From contig VAYK01000017.1 in the NCBI GenBank assembly GCA_005884985.1, forward strand, positions 1 to 7,982: 7,982 nucleotides of DNA, in the 5' to 3' direction. The DNA comes from Actinomycetota bacterium. GTDB lineage: Bacteria > Actinomycetota > Thermoleophilia > Solirubrobacterales > 70-9. Both the position numbers and the translations under genes were made by a program. Every line of letters starts with the position of its first letter. The stretch's first letter is position 1. Below, piece by piece: positions 6,569 to 7,982 of the stretch. The notes beneath the pieces were generated by a model. That model searched no databases. It saw nothing but the letters and a program-made list of their open reading frames with translations, and was not told the DNA's origin.

Positions 6569-6575
6569 CCAGCCA

Positions 6576-7022
6576 ATGTTCATCCTGATCGTCGGCGCGG
6601 GTCGCGTCGGCTCGTCGCTGGCACGGGCGATGCTTCGAGACGGGCATCAGGTCTCGTGCCTGGACGAGGATTCGGAGTCGCACGCGCGGCTGGAGATCGG
6701 CCTGGAGAAGCCCTGGGAGGACATGGGGGGTCAGTTCACGGTCGGCACCGGGCTCGAGATCGAGGCGCTTCGGGAGGCCGGGATCGAGCACGCCGACGCC
6801 TTCGTGGCGGCCACCGACGGCGACAACACGAACATCGTCATCGCGCAGATCGCCAGGCGGCGCTTCAATGTGCCCACGGTGGTCGCGCGGATCCTCGATC
6901 CTTTCCGAGCCGAGTGGTACGAGCAGCAGGGGCTGCACACGATCTGCCCGACGCGGGTGGCGATCGAGATGCTGGAGGCCGAGGTCAAGGAAGCTGCCGC
7001 GAAGGTGGCGGGTGGCGCGTAG
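6576..7022 (+). CDS. trkA: TrkA-family K+ transport regulator, NAD-binding (RCK N) domain only
   Basis: This 148-residue protein is a single Rossmann-fold RCK/TrkA-N domain: the dinucleotide loop GAGRVG (7-12, in MFILIVGAGRVGSS), the acidic residue Asp30 at the end of strand 2 that favours NAD(H) over NADP(H), and the family's AFVAATDGDNTN (75-86) and LDPFRAEWYEQQG (107-119). A TrkA-C domain would need about 70 more residues, and the gene stops soon after the helix AIEMLEAEVKEAAAK. RCK proteins form rings or dimers on the cytoplasmic face of ion transporters and gate them according to nucleotide or other ligands. No TrkH/KtrB-type channel is in the window, so the candidate partners are the two APC-UspA proteins. 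I prefer the start at 6576 over an upstream ATG at 6519 because the domain begins at once, the -10 hexamer sits just before it, and the longer version crosses the palindrome. The next gene begins nine bases after the stop, so the two form an operon. Confidence 0.9.
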   Translation: MFILIVGAGRVGSSLARAMLRDGHQVSCLDEDSESHARLEIGLEKPWEDMGGQFTVGTGLEIEALREAGIEHADAFVAATDGDNTNIVIAQIARRRFNVPTVVARILDPFRAEWYEQQGLHTICPTRVAIEMLEAEVKEAAAKVAGGA

Positions 7023-7027
7023 GGGGG
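7021..7027 (+). promoter_or_regulatory. Ribosome binding site of the TrkA-flavoprotein gene
   Basis: The purine run AGGGGGG overlaps the TrkA stop codon and ends four bases before the ATG at 7032. It is the only plus-strand gene start in the window with a clear Shine-Dalgarno-like sequence, in keeping with an internal operon gene, whereas the leading genes look leaderless. Confidence 0.5.
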
Positions 7028-7031
7028 CCGG

Positions 7032-7982
7032 ATGTACGTGATCGTCGTCGGGGCGGGGAAGGTGGGATGGAATCTGGGGCGTGAGCTGCTCGAGAAGGAT
7101 CACGAGGTGACTCTGCTCGAGAAGGACCGCAATCGTTACCTGACGGTCGAGCAGGAGCTCGAGCACTCGGTCCAGTACGGAGATGCGACCGAGCTGTGGG
7201 TGCTGGAGCGGGCGGGGATCTCGCGCGCCGACATGGTGATCGCGGTCACCGGGGACGACGAGGACAACGTGCTGATCTGCCAGGTCGCCAAGGAGAAGTA
7301 CATGGTCGAGCAGATCATCGCCCGGGTGAACAACCCCCGGAACAAGCAGTGGTTCGAGCTGCTCGGGATCAGACCGGTTGTCTCGGCGACCGACTTGATC
7401 CTGCGCCTGATCGAGCACGAGGTGCCGAGGTACGGCCTGGTCCACCTGCTGGACCTTCCGCAGGAGCGCTTGGAGATCATCGAGTTGCTGTTGGGCGAGG
7501 ATTCGCCGGTGGCCGGCCAGCGGGTGGGGGACCTGGAGCTGCCGGAAGGGAGCCTGTTGATCTCTGTGCTGCGAGACGGCACCGGCTTCGTGCCCGGTCC
7601 CGACACGGTGCTGGAGGTGGGCGATGAGGTGCTCGCGGTGCTGGAGGCCCGGACGGCGGGTCGGCCGAATGATCGCGGCGGGCGGATGAACCACCGCAGG
7701 TTCGACTACCTGCTGATCGGCGGCGGCATGGCGTCCGCCCACTGCGCCGCGGAGGTGCGAAAGCGCGAAGCGGAAGGGTCGATCCTGCTGGTGGGGAGAG
7801 AGCCGGATCCTCCGTACGAGCGTCCGCCGCTGTCCAAGGAGTACATGCGCGGGGAGAGCAAGCGGGAGGACGCCTTCGTGCACGGGGCGGACTGGTATGA
7901 GCAGAACGATGTCGAGCTGCTCAGTGGGGCGAGCGTCATGTCCCTGGACCCCGGGGCGCGGACGGCGAAGCTGCAGACCAAG
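7032..7982 (+). CDS. TrkA (RCK N + C) fused in frame to an FAD-dependent ferredoxin/rubredoxin reductase-type protein, 3' end outside window
   Basis: One reading frame runs from ATG 7032 to the window end without a stop (317 codons visible). Residues 1-136 are a TrkA-N domain with GAGKVG (7-12), Glu30 for NAD(H) and AVTGDDEDNVL (71-81). Residues about 138-206 are a TrkA-C (RCK C) domain, including GQRVGDLELPEGSLLISVLRD (162-182). A polar linker (207-222) leads into a second Rossmann fold, FDYLLIGGGMASAHCAAEVR (224-243), with a GGG-containing FAD loop, then PPYERPPLSKEYMRGE (260-275), a hallmark of the BphA4/rhodocoxin reductase/AIF-like family. A TrkA protein normally ends near residue 215. 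The reductase part may also be translated alone from the in-frame ATG at 7686 (residue 219), though no good ribosome site precedes it. A TGA in another frame at 7670-7672 would end TrkA if one base were mis-sequenced, so the fusion needs confirmation. If real, it ties a K+ transport regulator to a flavin reductase. Confidence 0.82.
   Translation, partial: MYVIVVGAGKVGWNLGRELLEKDHEVTLLEKDRNRYLTVEQELEHSVQYGDATELWVLERAGISRADMVIAVTGDDEDNVLICQVAKEKYMVEQIIARVNNPRNKQWFELLGIRPVVSATDLILRLIEHEVPRYGLVHLLDLPQERLEIIELLLGEDSPVAGQRVGDLELPEGSLLISVLRDGTGFVPGPDTVLEVGDEVLAVLEARTAGRPNDRGGRMNHRRFDYLLIGGGMASAHCAAEVRKREAEGSILLVGREPDPPYERPPLSKEYMRGESKREDAFVHGADWYEQNDVELLSGASVMSLDPGARTAKLQTK

Noticed and set aside
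6519..6575. Upstream ATG at 6519 extending the first TrkA protein by 19 residues
   Set aside because: The extension crosses the palindrome and the -10 hexamer, and the RCK domain starts immediately at the 6576 ATG.
6521..6583. 21-residue N-terminal extension of the cupin, starting at 6583 on the minus strand
   Set aside because: It would overlap the TrkA start and the palindrome; MAPVSDYAIRN at 6520 is a more natural start with a GGAG nine bases before it.
6522..7883. 453-codon open frame on the minus strand opposite the TrkA genes
   Set aside because: The translation is rich in Arg, His, Leu, Pro and Gln with no recognisable domain, typical of antisense frames in GC-rich DNA, and both TrkA products on the plus strand are clearly real.
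1..7982. CRISPR arrays, tRNA or rRNA genes, insertion sequences, phage or toxin-antitoxin genes
   Set aside because: I looked for regular repeats, tRNA-like sequence, transposase motifs and terminal inverted repeats and saw none; the window looks like ordinary chromosome.

Overview
The window is very GC-rich and densely coded. Most genes have no Shine-Dalgarno sequence; instead a TAnnnT hexamer lies 7-9 bases before the start codon, as in actinobacterial leaderless transcripts. Gene content (K+-independent type H+-pyrophosphatase, APC permeases with universal stress protein tails, paired TrkA proteins) also fits Actinobacteria, possibly a deep lineage such as Thermoleophilia. The lineage is an inference; no rRNA or other marker is present.

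Layout. 1-665: 3' end of the membrane H+-pyrophosphatase gene hppA. 666-820: a gap with a stem-loop and a promoter-like hexamer. 821-1891: FMN-dependent alpha-hydroxy-acid oxidase. 1936-3816: APC-superfamily transporter fused to a C-terminal UspA-like domain. 3884-4078: a 64-residue protein with two membrane segments. 4075-6099: a second APC-UspA transporter, starting on a TTG that overlaps the previous stop codon. 6125-6520, minus strand: a small cupin protein. 6521-6575: a divergent control region with a perfect 19-bp palindrome. 6576-7022: a TrkA protein with only the NAD-binding domain. 7032 to the window end: an open frame that encodes a complete TrkA (N and C domains) and then continues, without a stop, into an FAD-dependent ferredoxin/rubredoxin reductase-type protein.

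How the genes may work together. Two APC-UspA transporters, a small membrane protein and two TrkA/RCK proteins, next to a proton-pumping pyrophosphatase, suggest an ion transport module rather than amino acid uptake. In mycobacteria the TrkA pair CeoB/CeoC lies beside an APC-type permease, and the APC-superfamily protein KimA of Bacillus is a K+/H+ symporter with a UspA-like tail. The first transporter here keeps several positions matching those I recall as the KimA K+ site; the second has lost most of them. The working hypothesis is a K+ uptake system with a transporter-like partner and an RCK regulator joined to a flavin reductase, which could link ion transport to NAD(P)H redox state. The TrkA-flavoprotein fusion is the most unusual item.
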